NCBI RefSeq assembly: GCF_017916255.1
Contig: NZ_CP072827.1
Coordinates: 1,364,001-1,428,000, forward strand
DNA from: Streptomyces mobaraensis NBRC 13819 = DSM 40847
Lineage (GTDB): Bacteria > Actinomycetota > Actinomycetes > Streptomycetales > Streptomycetaceae
Direction: 5' to 3'
DNA: 64,000 nt
A program made the translations under genes and the position numbers. The notes under the pieces were generated by a model. It was not told where the DNA came from. It worked only from the letters and a program-made list of their open reading frames with translations, and made no database searches. Below are positions 36,703-48,669 of this stretch, in pieces (position 1 is the stretch's first letter; the number at the start of each line of letters is the position of its first letter).

Positions 36703-37986
36703 TCAGTCTCCGGATCGTGGTTCTCCTGAGCCCCCCGTCAGGGCTGCGGCGGCCGCCCCTCCCCCGGCGGCGCCGGCGGCGGCGTCGAGGACGCCGGGGA
36801 GCGCCCGGAGGAACGTCTCCACCTCATCTTCCGTGATGATCAGTGGAGGAGCCAGCCGCACCACGTCGGGCGCGACCGCGTTCACCAGGAGACCGGCTTC
36901 CTGAGCCGCCCGCTGCACATCCGGTGCGAAGGGCTTGGAAAGGACAATACCCAGCAGCAGGCCCGCGCCACGGACGTGGTCGACGAGTGGGTGGCCGAGC
37001 GCAGCGATCCCGTCACGGAGCAGAGTCCCGGTCCGGCCGGCGCGCGCCGGAATGTCCTCGGCGGCGAGGGTGTCGAGGACGGCGAGGGCGGCGGCGCAGG
37101 CGACGGGGTTGCCGCCGAACGTCGAGCCGTGCTGACCGGGGGTCAGCAGGCCGGCCGCCTCGCCGAAGGCGAGGGTCGCGCCGATGGGGAGGCCGCCGCC
37201 GAGGCCCTTGGCGAGGGTGACGACGTCGGGTTCGACGCCCTGGGCGAGGTGCTCGAACCAGTGGCCGGTGCGGCCGATACCTGTCTGGATCTCGTCCAGG
37301 ACGAGCAGGGCCCCGGCCGCCCGGGTGATCTCACGGGCCGCCGCGAGGTAGCCGGGCGGTGGGACGACGACGCCGTTCTCGCCCTGGACGGGTTCGAGGA
37401 CGACGGCGGCGGTCTGTTCCGTCACGGCGGCGCGCAGGGCGTCGGCGTCGCCGTAGGGGACGTGGGTGACGCCGCCGGGCAGCGGGAGGAAGGGCTGCTG
37501 TTTGGCCGGCTGGCCGGTGAGGGCGAGGGCGCCCATCGTGCGGCCGTGGAACCCGCCGTGCGCGGCGACGACGTGCGGCCGCCCGGTCCGCCGGGCGATC
37601 TTGAACGCGGCCTCGACCGCCTCCGCCCCGGAGTTGGAGAAGAACACCCTGCCCTCGCGGCCCGCCAGCTCCAGCAGCCGCTCGGCCAGCGCCACCGGCG
37701 GCTCGGCCACGTACAGGTTCGACACGTGCCCGAGCGTCGCGATCTGGTCGGAGACCGCGCGGACCACGGCCGGGTGGGCGTGGCCGAGCGCGTTGACGGC
37801 GATACCGCCGACGAAGTCGAGGTACGCCTTGCCGTCGGCGTCCCAGACCGTGCTGCCCTCGCCGCGCACGAGCGGGACGCGTGGGGTGCCGTAGTTGTCC
37901 ATCAGGGCGTGCTGCCAGCGGCGGGTCAGGGTGGCGTTGGTCGGTTTCACGTCGGGCCGCTTCGTGTCGGTGGCGGTCGTCGTCAT
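36703..37986 (-). CDS. argD: Acetylornithine aminotransferase
   Basis: 427 residues. PLP-dependent class III transaminase making N-acetylornithine from the semialdehyde. [16 protein letters not shown], the [14 protein letters not shown] block and Schiff-base Lys in [14 protein letters not shown] are present. The start overlaps the argB stop by 4 bp. The C terminus has an Ala/Gly-rich extension of about 25 residues. Confidence 0.95.
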   Translation of the reverse strand: MTTTATDTKRPDVKPTNATLTRRWQHALMDNYGTPRVPLVRGEGSTVWDADGKAYLDFVGGIAVNALGHAHPAVVRAVSDQIATLGHVSNLYVAEPPVALAERLLELAGREGRVFFSNSGAEAVEAAFKIARRTGRPHVVAAHGGFHGRTMGALALTGQPAKQQPFLPLPGGVTHVPYGDADALRAAVTEQTAAVVLEPVQGENGVVVPPPGYLAAAREITRAAGALLVLDEIQTGIGRTGHWFEHLAQGVEPDVVTLAKGLGGGLPIGATLAFGEAAGLLTPGQHGSTFGGNPVACAAALAVLDTLAAEDIPARAGRTGTLLRDGIAALGHPLVDHVRGAGLLLGIVLSKPFAPDVQRAAQEAGLLVNAVAPDVVRLAPPLIITEDEVETFLRALPGVLDAAAGAAGGGAAAAALTGGSGEPRSGD

Positions 37987-38956
37987 GAGGTTCCCCCAGG
38001 CTGATCGGCGTCCGTGTCCGTACTCTCCGGGCCGTCCGGACTCTCCAGGCCGTCCGGGACGACCATCGTCCCGATCCCCTCGTCCGTGAAGATCTCCAGC
38101 AGGATCGAGTGCTGCACCCGCCCGTCGATGACACGGGCGTTGGCGACTCCGTTGCGGACGGCGTGCAGACAGCCCTCCATCTTGGGCACCATGCCGCTCG
38201 ACAGTTCCGGGAGCAGCGCTTCCAGTTCGCTCGCGGTGAGGCGGCTGATGACGTCGTCGCTGTGCGGCCAGTCCGCGTAGAGCCCCTCGACGTCGGTGAG
38301 GACCATCAGGGTCTCGGCGCCGAGGGCGGCGGCGAGCGCGGCGGCGGCGGTGTCGGCGTTGACGTTGTAGACGTGTCCGTCCTCGGCGCTGCGGGCGATC
38401 GAGGAGACGACGGGGATCCGGCCGTTGTCGAGGAGGGCCTGGACGGCGCCGGTGTCGATGGCGGTGATCTCGCCGACGCGCCCGAGGTCCACGCGTTCGC
38501 CGTCGATGCGGGCGTAGTGCCGGGTGGCGGTCATGGTGTGGGCGTCCTCGCCGGTGAGGCCGACGGCGAGGGGGCCGTGCCGGTTGAGCAGGCCGACGAG
38601 TTCGCGCTGCACCTGTCCGGCGAGGACCATCCGGACGACGTCCATCGCCTCCGGCGTGGTGACCCGCAGGCCCGCCTTGAACTCGGACGCGATCCCGAAC
38701 CGGTCGAGCTGCGCGCTGATCTGCGGCCCGCCCCCGTGCACGACGACCGGACGGAGCCCGGCGTGCCGGAGGAAGACGACGTCCTGGGCGAAGGCGGCCT
38801 TCAAGTCGTCGTCCACCATGGCGTTTCCGCCGAACTTGATGACGACCGTCTTGCCGTGGTGCCGCGTCAGCCAGGGCAGCGCCTCGACGAGGGTGCGGGC
38901 CTTGGGGAGGGCGGTGTGTTTGCGGGTGCTGCCGCTACCGCTGGTGGTCGTGGTGC

Positions 38957-38960
<4 letters not shown>
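37983..38960 (-). CDS. argB: Acetylglutamate kinase
   Basis: 325 residues. Amino-acid kinase fold with VIKFGGNAM and [10 protein letters not shown] glycine loops, and [14 protein letters not shown] near the ATP site. Phosphorylates N-acetylglutamate, the arginine-inhibited step in many bacteria. ATG overlaps the argJ stop. Confidence 0.95.
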
Positions 38961-41190
<2,230 letters not shown>

Positions 41191-41213
41191 GCGTGCGGCG
41201 ACAGGCGGGGGGA

Positions 41214-41345
41214 GTGCCCCGGTCCCGCCCTTTCGCCGTTTCTCGCAGGGGCTACGCCCCCGCACCCCCCGAGCGCGCCTGCGGCGCGCGTCCTCTAAGG
41301 GGCGCGGGGGCTCCCCGCAGAAACGGCGAAAGGGCGGGACCGGGG
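41214..41345. repeat. Streptomyces intergenic inverted-repeat element, copy C
   Basis: Left arm GTGCCCCGGTCCCGCCCTTT.. and right arm ..AAAGGGCGGGACCGGGG are near-perfect ~30-nt inverted repeats. Inner hairpins are GGGGCT..CCCC and GCGCGCC..GGCGCGC. Unlike copies A and B it sits between divergent genes, 24 bp beyond the argC ARG box. Confidence 0.75.
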
Positions 41346-41417
41346 AAGGACCCGCCAGAAACACCAGAGCGAGGAAATCGGTTTCCCGGGCCCGGGTCCG
41401 ACCGGGGATACTGCCGC

Positions 41418-41924
41418 ATGGCCGTCACACAGCAACTCGCCCGGGTGAGCGGGGAATATCTGGAGCGCTGCCGCGCCACGGCGGTGGCCCGTCCCGACGC
41501 CGATCCGGACTGGTACCCACCGGTCGACGACCTGCTCGACCTCGACTGGGCACCATCGCCCCTCATCGACGTCTTCGGGCTCGCCGGAGTGGCACCGTCC
41601 ACGCGCGCGGCACTCGTCCGCGCGCTGGACGGTGACCCGGAGGTCGACGTCTCGTACCTCCGCCACCCGGAGGCGACGGGCTGCTTCGGGCCCCCGCCCA
41701 CGGCTCTGGCTCCGGAATCGGTGGCCGGTGTCGCGGCCGAACTCACCGCGCTGGACGGGGTCGAGGTGCTGGCCGCGATCCCCGCGGACCGCTACGCGGC
41801 CCTCGTCGGCGACGGCTTCACAGGCGACCCGTCGGCCTATCTGACCACCCACTTCACGGCGCTCAGGGACTTCTACGAGAACGCGGCGCGGCGGGGCCTG
41901 TTCGTCGTGCTGTGGTGGGACTGA
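41418..41924 (+). CDS. DUF1877-family protein
   Basis: 168 residues. WYPPVDDLLDLDWAPSPL and a C-terminal HFTALRDFYENAARRG are typical of DUF1877 (YfbM-like), function unknown. Likely leaderless: GATACT lies 5 nt before ATG. Its last 62 bp overlap the 3' end of the convergent MFS gene. Confidence 0.72.
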   Translation: MAVTQQLARVSGEYLERCRATAVARPDADPDWYPPVDDLLDLDWAPSPLIDVFGLAGVAPSTRAALVRALDGDPEVDVSYLRHPEATGCFGPPPTALAPESVAGVAAELTALDGVEVLAAIPADRYAALVGDGFTGDPSAYLTTHFTALRDFYENAARRGLFVVLWWD

Positions 41925-43227
41925 GCGCGCCCGCCCACCCGCACCCAGGCACCGGCCGGGCCTCCGGCGCCACCGTCAGGGCCGCGGACGGAGTCGTCGA
42001 CGGGAGCGTGCGCAGTGTCCGCAGCGGCGAGCAGAGGACCGGGAGGAACGCGCCCGCCATGCACACCGCGCCCGTCCACGCCGCGGCGCGGACGCCCACG
42101 TACTCGCCGACAAGGCCGCCGAGCGCGGAGCCGATGGCGAGCGCTCCGGTCAGCAGGAAACGGAAGGTGGCGTTCATGCGGCCGGAGAGGGAGTCCGGGG
42201 TGAGGTGCTGGCGGAGGCTGACGCCGAGGACGTTGTCAATCCCTGTCTTCGTCATGGTGATCAGCCAGCCGGCGCCGGCCAGCCAGAGCCACGGACCGCG
42301 CCCGACCAGTCCCACGGTCAGGGCGGCGGGGGCGACCCACAGCCCGGCCAGTCCCAGGGTGCGCCCGTGGCCGAGGCGTCCGCCGAGGCGGCGGGCGCAG
42401 GCCGCGCCGAGGAGGAGTCCGACGCCGCCGATCGCCCAGTACAGACCGAGCGCCCCGACGGGGAGGTGCAGCCGGCGGGTGAACAGCACCGGCAGCATGG
42501 AGTTGATCATCTGCGCGCCGAGGTTGGCGAGCGTCCCGGTGAGCACGAGGGCGCGCAGCTCCGGGCTGCCGAAGACGTGCCGCAGCCCCTCCGCCACCTC
42601 GGCCCGCAGCCGACGGCGGGCGGCCGGCGCCGGGGCGGGCGCGCCCTGGCCGATCCGGGTGAGGCCGAGGGCCGAGGCCAGATAGGCGAGGGCGCCGCCC
42701 GCTATCGCCAGGGGGGCGGTGAACAGTTGCACAAGGAAGCCGCCGGCGCCGCGTCCCGCGATGGCGGCGCCGGCCATCAGGCTCACGATCACGGAGTTCG
42801 CCCGGACCAGGCGTTCGCGGCCGACGAGCGCCGGCAGGATGCTCTGCGAACCGACGTCGAAGAACACGGTGGCGCACCCGTTGAGCAGCACCACGGCGTA
42901 CAACTGCGACAGTGACAGGGCGTCCAGCCACCAGGCGACGGGGACGGAGGCGAGCAGCGCGGCGCGGGCGGCGTCGGCGGCCACCAGGACGCGTCGTCCC
43001 GGCATCCGGTCCAGCCAGGCGCCCGCGGGCAGGCCGATCAGCAGGAAGGCGACGGTGGACAACGCGGCCAGTGCGCCCGCCTGTCCGGGGCTCGCGTCGA
43101 GGGTGGTGACGGCGAGCAGCGGAATCGCGACGTAGCCGACGTTGGTGCCGAGGTGGCTGAAGACGTCGGCGGCGAAGAGCGTGCGGAACTCGCGCAGGTG
43201 CCACGGGGAATCGGGTGCTGGGGTCAT
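41863..43227 (-). CDS. MFS transporter (12-TM, enterobactin-exporter-like family)
   Basis: 454 residues with about 12 hydrophobic segments. FAADVFSHLGTNVGYVAIPL and LPAGAWLDRMPGRRVL (motif A-like) fit the MFS_3 group. A ~50-residue hydrophilic Pro/Ala tail extends the C terminus and makes the antisense overlap with DUF1877. ATG 43227 or GTG 43236; neither has a ribosome site. Divergent from an ArsR-like regulator that probably controls it. Confidence 0.82.
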   Translation of the reverse strand: MTPAPDSPWHLREFRTLFAADVFSHLGTNVGYVAIPLLAVTTLDASPGQAGALAALSTVAFLLIGLPAGAWLDRMPGRRVLVAADAARAALLASVPVAWWLDALSLSQLYAVVLLNGCATVFFDVGSQSILPALVGRERLVRANSVIVSLMAGAAIAGRGAGGFLVQLFTAPLAIAGGALAYLASALGLTRIGQGAPAPAPAARRRLRAEVAEGLRHVFGSPELRALVLTGTLANLGAQMINSMLPVLFTRRLHLPVGALGLYWAIGGVGLLLGAACARRLGGRLGHGRTLGLAGLWVAPAALTVGLVGRGPWLWLAGAGWLITMTKTGIDNVLGVSLRQHLTPDSLSGRMNATFRFLLTGALAIGSALGGLVGEYVGVRAAAWTGAVCMAGAFLPVLCSPLRTLRTLPSTTPSAALTVAPEARPVPGCGWAGALSPTTARRTGPAAPRSRRSP

Positions 43228-43269
43228 GCGGTGCACAGTGCGGGCCCGCCCGCCACCGCACCCACTGAT

Positions 43270-44277
43270 TTAGCCTGGGCTGAAATGATCGAGTTCGAGT
43301 TCGGTACGGAAGACCTGGCCCATACGCGCTTCGCGCTGTCCCCGCTCTGGGAGGTGATGGCGAGCGTGCGCGTGCTGAAGGGCGTGGACGAGCAGGGCCT
43401 GCACCGCCCGTGGGTGGAGCGGGTGCGGCCGCGGATCGCCGCGGCGGACGTCGATTTCTCCCCGCTGTTCGACCTGGTTCCCGTACCGACGCGTTCGCCC
43501 TGGTCGGGCTGTGTCCCGGGGTTCGTGTGCCCACCGCCCGCGACCCCATTGCCGTCCCTGCGGGTGGAGTTGGCGATGGTCCGGGCCACCCCGCCGGCGA
43601 TGCTGCGGACCACCGGCCGGGTGCCGGCCGCGCGCCTGGCGGCGCTGCGCGCGGATCCGGCACGGGAGCTCGGCCGGCTGACGGACGTCATCGAGGCGTA
43701 CTGGGAGCTGGCGCTGGCCCCCTACTGGGCACGCGTCCTCACCCTGCTGGAGGACGACATCCGCTACCGGGCGGTACGTCTGGTGGAGGGCGGCACGCAG
43801 CACCTGTTCGCGGACCTGGACCCGCAGATCACCTGGGCGGGGGGCAGTCTGCGCCTGGAGCACCGGTCCGTCCACGGACCGCGCCGGCTCGACGGGCGGG
43901 GCCTGCTGCTGATGCCCTCCGCGTTCGTCTGGCCGCGCGTCTTCTCGACGATGACCGACGACGCGCCGCAGCCCGCGCTGCGCTATCCCCCGCGCGGCAT
44001 CGGCACGTTGTGGCACGCGCGCCCGACGACGGTGTCGGAGGCCCTGGCGGGTGTGGTCGGCCGTTCCCGCGCGACGCTCCTCGCCGAACTGGCGGCCCCC
44101 GCCTCGACCACCGATCTCGCCCGCCGCACCGGCCTCACGCCCGGCGGCGTCTCCCAGCACCTGACCGCCCTGCGCACGGCCGGGCTGGTGAGCGCCCACC
44201 GCATGGGACGACAGGTGCTGTACGCGCGCACCCGGGCCGGGGAGACGGTGGTGGAGGCGGCCGGCTCGGGGGGCTGA
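43270..44277 (+). CDS. ArsR-type HTH regulator with DUF5937-like N terminus
   Basis: The 330-residue CDS itself starts at ATG 43285. The C-terminal 70 residues form an ArsR winged helix (TDLARRTGLTPGGVSQHLTAL). The long N-terminal domain begins IEFEFGTEDLAHTRFALSPLWE, common in actinobacterial ArsR-like regulators. The interval from 43270 includes a leaderless -10, TAGCCT at 43271-43276, 8 nt before ATG. Probably represses or activates the divergent MFS gene. Confidence 0.82.
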   Translation, partial: LAWAEMIEFEFGTEDLAHTRFALSPLWEVMASVRVLKGVDEQGLHRPWVERVRPRIAAADVDFSPLFDLVPVPTRSPWSGCVPGFVCPPPATPLPSLRVELAMVRATPPAMLRTTGRVPAARLAALRADPARELGRLTDVIEAYWELALAPYWARVLTLLEDDIRYRAVRLVEGGTQHLFADLDPQITWAGGSLRLEHRSVHGPRRLDGRGLLLMPSAFVWPRVFSTMTDDAPQPALRYPPRGIGTLWHARPTTVSEALAGVVGRSRATLLAELAAPASTTDLARRTGLTPGGVSQHLTALRTAGLVSAHRMGRQVLYARTRAGETVVEAAGSGG

Positions 44278-44461
44278 GCGCGCGCCGGGCGCCGGGCGGG
44301 ACACGGCGCACCGTGGGGAAGTGGCCGTCGGTGGCCCGGACGTCGGCGCAGTGTGAACACGCCGAGCAGCACGGCGGGGTCGGGCGCGGCCTCGGCGAAC
44401 GCGGCTAGTTGGGGCGCGTGCCGGGTTGCCGAGGCGTGGCTGCGCCGTGCTGCGGGTCGCC

Positions 44462-44825
44462 TACGCTGCCTGTCATGCACAGCACCCTCACCGAGTACGC
44501 CCGCTGCCTCTACGGGGACGAGTACCGGCCCACGCCGGAGTGCGCCGCGCAGCACGCGGAGCACTACTTCGTCGAGGAGCTGACCTTCGCCGGCGCGGAC
44601 GAGATCGTCGCCATGCTGCGCGAGTTGAGCCCGCACCTGGTCGACGGCCACCTGCCGGTGTGGATCCGGAACCTGGCGTACCGGCTGGCGCTGCTGCAAC
44701 GGCCGGACGATCCGGTACTGCTGCGGGAGGCGGCGGACAGCCTGTGGCTGCACGGGCCGGACTGGGACGGCATCGCCGCGGAACTGAAGGAGCGGGCCGC
44801 CGCGCTGGAGGCGGGCGGGGCGTGA
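44462..44825 (+). CDS. Small conserved protein with leaderless promoter
   Basis: 116 residues from ATG 44475, with no recognised domain. MHSTLTEYARCLYGDEY is followed by helices rich in Leu, Arg and Asp and LHGPDWDGIAAELKERA. The -10 TACGCT (44462-44467) is 7 nt before ATG, a clear leaderless arrangement. The 44278-44461 gap otherwise shows nothing. Confidence 0.6.
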
Positions 44826-44856
44826 GCGTTCCGGCCTGAGGTGCGGCGGGGTGCCG

Positions 44857-45519
44857 TCAGCTCGTGGTCCGGTCGGCCCTTCGCAGGCGGTCGGCCTGGG
44901 CGCGGGCCAGGGTGAGGAGGACCTGGGCGCTGTCCTTGTTCTTGTCCGCGTCCTGGTAGGTCAGCTTGGCGACGGCATCGCCCACGCGGAACACCATGTC
45001 GGTGCTCGGGGTGGCGTGGCGGGCCGCCGGAGTGGAGTAGGCCGTGCTCTCGTCGCCGACCCTCGGCGTGGTGATCTCCCGGGTGCCCTCCGGCGCCTTC
45101 CTCCGGTTCGCGAACGCGGTCTCGGCGGTCCTCCGGTCCGGGTACGCCAGCAGCGTCCAGTACACGGAACCGGAGTCACCGGGCGCCCGGTACTGCGCGT
45201 CGGCGATGGCGTGGAACATCGAGCAGTCGTTTCCGTGCGCGGTGTCCTCCGCACACCGTCGCGCGCGGGGCACTTCCTTGGCCCTCGGCGGCGTCACGCC
45301 CGTCCGCCAGCCGGGCGGCAGGCCGTGCGGGTCCGGCAGGGCCTGCCGCAGGGCCTCGGCGTCGAGCGCTCTCCCCGAAGCGGCGGGCACGGACCCGCCC
45401 TTGGGGCCGGCCTCCGCGTCGGAGTCCGTTCCACCGTCACCGCAGCCGGCCGCGCAGAACAGCAGCCCGGCCGCCAGGACCCCCGCGCGCGAGCGCGCTC
45501 CCCACCTGGTGCGACGCAC
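44857..45519 (-). CDS. Lipoprotein, function unknown
   Basis: 220 residues. Signal peptide with lipobox AAGC (Cys near 26), then a Gly/Asp-rich tether and an extracellular domain that includes GSVYWTLLAYPDRRTAETAF and a CAEDTAHGNDCS Cys pair. GTG 45519 follows GGGGGAGG at 4 nt. Convergent with the small gene before it. Confidence 0.75.
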   Translation of the reverse strand: MRRTRWGARSRAGVLAAGLLFCAAGCGDGGTDSDAEAGPKGGSVPAASGRALDAEALRQALPDPHGLPPGWRTGVTPPRAKEVPRARRCAEDTAHGNDCSMFHAIADAQYRAPGDSGSVYWTLLAYPDRRTAETAFANRRKAPEGTREITTPRVGDESTAYSTPAARHATPSTDMVFRVGDAVAKLTYQDADKNKDSAQVLLTLARAQADRLRRADRTTS

Positions 45520-45624
45520 CGTTCCTCCCCCTCAGAGTCGATCGTTTCGGAACGGTCGAGCATAAGGCGGCGAACAGGCTGTGCGGTTCCGGCCGGGGCT
45601 CGGGGCCGTGCGACGATCACCGCC

Positions 45625-46269
45625 GTGAACGAGACACGCCTCTACCAGGACGACGCGAGCCGCTTCGGCGGCGGCGGGACGCGCTTCCGCCGGGTCGCCG
45701 GTACCGACACCGATCTCGCGGCCCTGGTCCGCCTCCGCGACGAAGCCGCCCGCTGGATGCTCGCCCGGGGCATCACCGGGCAGTGGCGGCCCGGTGAGCT
45801 GGACGCGGACCACTTCCGCCGGGTCGCCGAGCACGGCGAGGTGTGGCTGGCGGAGGCGGGCGGGCGGGTGGTCGGCGCCTGGGAGCTGTGGTGGGAGGAC
45901 GAGGACGCGTGGGGGCCGCAGGCACCCGTGGCCGGGTACGTCCACCGGCTGATGGTGGACCGGGAGGCCGCCGCCCCCGGGACGGGCCGGCTGCTGCTGC
46001 GGGCCGCCGAGCGGCGGGTGGCCGAGGCCGGCCGGGACCTCGTCCGGCTCGACTGCCTCGCCGGCAACGCGCGCCTCACCGCGTACTACCTGGACGCCGG
46101 CTACCGCGTCGTCGGCCACAAGGCCGGCAAGCCGCAGCCGGGCGGCGCGCCGAAGGCATTCACGCTGCTGGAGAAGGCACTGCCGGGGAAGGCACTGCCC
46201 GGGAAGGCACTGCCCGGGATGGGGCCGGCGGAGAAGGAGCCGGCGGAGGAGGGGTTGCCGCGGGGCTGA
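45625..46269 (+). CDS. GNAT-family N-acetyltransferase with KALPG repeats at the C terminus
   Basis: 214 residues. RLMVDREAAAPGTGRLLL is the acetyl-CoA site and LDCLAGNARLTAYYLDAGY follows. The last ~30 residues contain three KALPG units from a 15-bp tandem repeat, then MGPAEKEPAEEG; this tail is not part of the fold. GTG 45625 without ribosome site. Confidence 0.78.
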   Translation: MNETRLYQDDASRFGGGGTRFRRVAGTDTDLAALVRLRDEAARWMLARGITGQWRPGELDADHFRRVAEHGEVWLAEAGGRVVGAWELWWEDEDAWGPQAPVAGYVHRLMVDREAAAPGTGRLLLRAAERRVAEAGRDLVRLDCLAGNARLTAYYLDAGYRVVGHKAGKPQPGGAPKAFTLLEKALPGKALPGKALPGMGPAEKEPAEEGLPRG

Positions 46270-46293
46270 GCCCGGCCGTCGTCGCGTCCGGCC

Positions 46294-46358
46294 GGATCGG
46301 GCGGCCTGAACAGGCGGTCTGCACAGGCTGCCTGATCCGGCGGCCTGAACAGGCGGTC
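46294..46358. terminator. Hairpin and 39-bp direct repeat between convergent genes
   Basis: GGATCGGGCGGCCTG (46294-46308) pairs with CAGGCTGCCTGATCC (46324-46338) with two wobble pairs. GCGGCCTGAACAGGCGGTC occurs at 46301 and 46340. Likely bidirectional terminator. Confidence 0.55.
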
Positions 46359-46385
46359 CGCATCAGGCGAGCGGTCGCGCGGGGT

Positions 46386-47285
46386 TCACGCCTCCGTCGC
46401 CACCCCCGCGTTGCGCAGGATCTCGCGCGCCGGCAGCGCCACGCTCTCGGCGGCGGTCAGGCCGGTGGCCGCCATGTGCGCCTCGACGATGCGCAGGCCG
46501 ACGCCGTAGCCCGCGAAGTCCGGGAGTCCGACCGGCTCCTGGCCCACCAGGCGGGCGGTGGCGTCGCCGAGGACGTAGGCGAACGCGTTCCCCATCCCGG
46601 CCACGTCGATGTCGGCGGTGATCCGCTCGTAGGCGCGGTCCAGGCGGTCGCCGGTCAGCGCCCTGGTCCAAGGGCACAGCCCCCGCTCGCCGGCCAGTTC
46701 CCGGGCGAACGCCTCGGCCAGCCCTTCCGCGACGACGTGTTCACCGACCGTCACGGCCGCCGGGTCCCAGGTCACATTGGCGTAGCGCACGTTGTGGTGC
46801 AGCTCGTGGGCGGCGGCGTGGCCGATGTTCCGCAGGCTGGTGTCCGTGGGCCACATGACGAGCTGGATGGCGCCGGGGAAGCCGCCGAGGCCGAAGTAGC
46901 CGGAGCTGCGGACGGTGAGGTGCTCGTCGTCGGGGTCGCCGAGGACGATGACGACGTGCACGGTCTCGGCGTGCTTGACGCCGGGCACGGCGGCGTCGAT
47001 CCGCTCCCACGCGGCGTCGAGCGAGTCCGCCACCCGCTGCCACACCCCCGCGTCCCGCATCCGGTGCAGGGCGGCGGGGAGCCGCGGGTCGTCGCCGCCG
47101 CCGGCGTCGCCGAGTGGGAAGCCGCTGCCCATGCGGTGGGCCTGGACGGGGTCGAAGTGCCCGGTGACGGACATCGGGCCCGCGAGGGGGGCGTAGAGGT
47201 CCCGCAGGGCGTCGGGGCGCTCCGCCGGCGGGCGGCGGAGGAGGTCGAGGGTGGCGGAAGCGGTGTCGTGCACGATGATCTGCAT
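46386..47285 (-). CDS. DUF2268-type putative Zn-dependent protease
   Basis: 299 residues, no signal peptide, so cytoplasmic. The zinc motif is AAAHELHHNVRY (HExxH), followed by VVAEGLAEAFARE supplying the third ligand Glu. DUF2268 proteins are predicted metallopeptidases; the target is unknown. ATG 47285 lies 8 nt from the -10 of a MerR-type promoter, giving an almost leaderless mRNA. Confidence 0.82.
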   Translation of the reverse strand: MQIIVHDTASATLDLLRRPPAERPDALRDLYAPLAGPMSVTGHFDPVQAHRMGSGFPLGDAGGGDDPRLPAALHRMRDAGVWQRVADSLDAAWERIDAAVPGVKHAETVHVVIVLGDPDDEHLTVRSSGYFGLGGFPGAIQLVMWPTDTSLRNIGHAAAHELHHNVRYANVTWDPAAVTVGEHVVAEGLAEAFARELAGERGLCPWTRALTGDRLDRAYERITADIDVAGMGNAFAYVLGDATARLVGQEPVGLPDFAGYGVGLRIVEAHMAATGLTAAESVALPAREILRNAGVATEA

Positions 47286-47293
47286 GGGACGGA

Positions 47294-47324
47294 ACCGTAG
47301 AAGTTGACGTTACGTCAAGGTCAA
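47294..47324 (-). promoter_or_regulatory. MerR-type promoter with 19-bp spacer and internal palindrome
   Basis: On the minus strand -35 TTGACC (47319-47324) and -10 TACGGT (47294-47299) are separated by exactly 19 bp. The spacer contains the perfect palindrome TTGACGT-A-ACGTCAA (47304-47318). Over-long spacers with an internal dyad are the hallmark of MerR-family activation. No MerR gene is in the window. Confidence 0.7.
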
Positions 47325-47525
47325 GCGTGGCCGGGAGTTCGAGTCGCCTGGGGAAACGTGCGTCCCGTGTTCCCGTCCGCCGTTCCAGGAGTGGGTGTTT
47401 ACGCAGGTCAGGGCCGGGCGTAGCGTTCCGGCGTCCCGTATCCGGCGGTGGGTCTGGCGGGCCGGCGGGACGCGGGGGCAGGGTGTGCGCCGTCACCACC
47501 GCACAGACCGATCACGGGGGACCCC

Positions 47526-48365
47526 ATGCCCGCAAGCACACCCGGGACCACGAGCGCGCTCATGCCCGCAGGCGCGCCCGAGCGCACGTCCACGTCCGCA
47601 CGCCGCCGGTTCGCCGCCGCCCTCCTGGCCGGTGCCGCCCTCGCCGCCGCCGCGGGCGTCGCGGCGCCGCCGGCCGCCGCCGTGCGCGGCGGGGCGTCGG
47701 CCACGGTCGGCGAGGCGCCGTTCGCCGTGCTGATCAAGAACCCGGACGCCGCCGAGGGGCCCGACAGCACGTGGTGCGGCGGCACGCTCGTCGCACCCGA
47801 CAAGGTGCTGACGGCCGCCCACTGCGTGTCCAACGCCCCCCGCCCCACCGCGCTGACCGTCGTCGGCGGCCGTACCGACCGGCTCTCGTCGGCCGGGCAG
47901 GAGCGGCGCGTCACCCGCGCCACGCTGGATCCGAAGTACACCCCGGACCTCGTCCATGACGCGGCCGTGCTCACCCTGGACCGCCCGCTCCCGTACAAGC
48001 CGCTGCGCGTCGCGAAGGACGAGGACGCCGCGCTCTACGCGAACGGGCGCACCGCCACGGTCTACGGCTGGGGGCACACCAGCGGGGACACCCAGGGGCG
48101 GAAGCTGCGGAAGGCCGCGCTGACCCTCTCCCCGCTCGCCGCCTGCGAGCCGTTCTCCGACACCACGGACACCACCCTGAAGGTGTGCGGCACACCGGCG
48201 AAGGGCCGGTCGGACAGCATCTGTTCGGGCGACTCGGGCGGGCCGCTGGTGGCGGACGGCGTGCTCATCGGCATCGTCTCGACGGGCAACAAGTACTGCG
48301 ACGCGACGTACCCGGTGTCCGTCTTCACCAAGGTGAGCACGGTCGCTCCGGAACTGGGGCTGTGA
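47526..48365 (+). CDS. Secreted trypsin-like serine protease (S1 family)
   Basis: 279 residues. An RRR-start signal peptide (about 26-55) is followed by VRGGASATVGEAPF where a trypsin would begin IVGG. The triad is TAAHC (His), HDAAVLTL (Asp) and GDSGGP (Ser). Four Cys form likely disulfides. ATG 47526 has GGGGGA at 4 nt; ATG 47562 is an alternative. Arg at the start of the mature chain instead of Ile-Val suggests a different activation. Confidence 0.85.
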   Translation: MPASTPGTTSALMPAGAPERTSTSARRRFAAALLAGAALAAAAGVAAPPAAAVRGGASATVGEAPFAVLIKNPDAAEGPDSTWCGGTLVAPDKVLTAAHCVSNAPRPTALTVVGGRTDRLSSAGQERRVTRATLDPKYTPDLVHDAAVLTLDRPLPYKPLRVAKDEDAALYANGRTATVYGWGHTSGDTQGRKLRKAALTLSPLAACEPFSDTTDTTLKVCGTPAKGRSDSICSGDSGGPLVADGVLIGIVSTGNKYCDATYPVSVFTKVSTVAPELGL

Positions 48366-48669
48366 CGACCGGGGTCGCGTCCGGAGCCGCGCCCTGACCC
48401 CGTGCGTACTCCTGGGGCCGGTGGCCGCTCGACGCCGTCTACGCGCCGCCCCTCCTCTGGGGTCCGCTACCGGCCACGGCCACCGTCCCTTACTACCGGC
48501 GCCGGACGGCCGCGGCGGGCCCGGTGCCGGTGTGAGGCCCGTTCCCGGAAGGGCCGCCGAAGACACTGCGTAGGATCCACGGGAAGCCCGTCCGCCGACC
48601 CGCCCCGAACGGCACCGGCGGCATGGTGGGCGGACGCAAGGCCGACGAGACGCGACGGGGGAACGCACG
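48366..48669 (+). other. 304-bp interval with possible coding relic
   Basis: No intact gene. One frame at about 48410-48535 reads SWGRWPLDAVYAPPLLWGPL and ends in YYRRRTAAAGPVPV before a stop. That looks like the C-terminal membrane segment of a lost protein. Weak evidence only. Confidence 0.25.
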
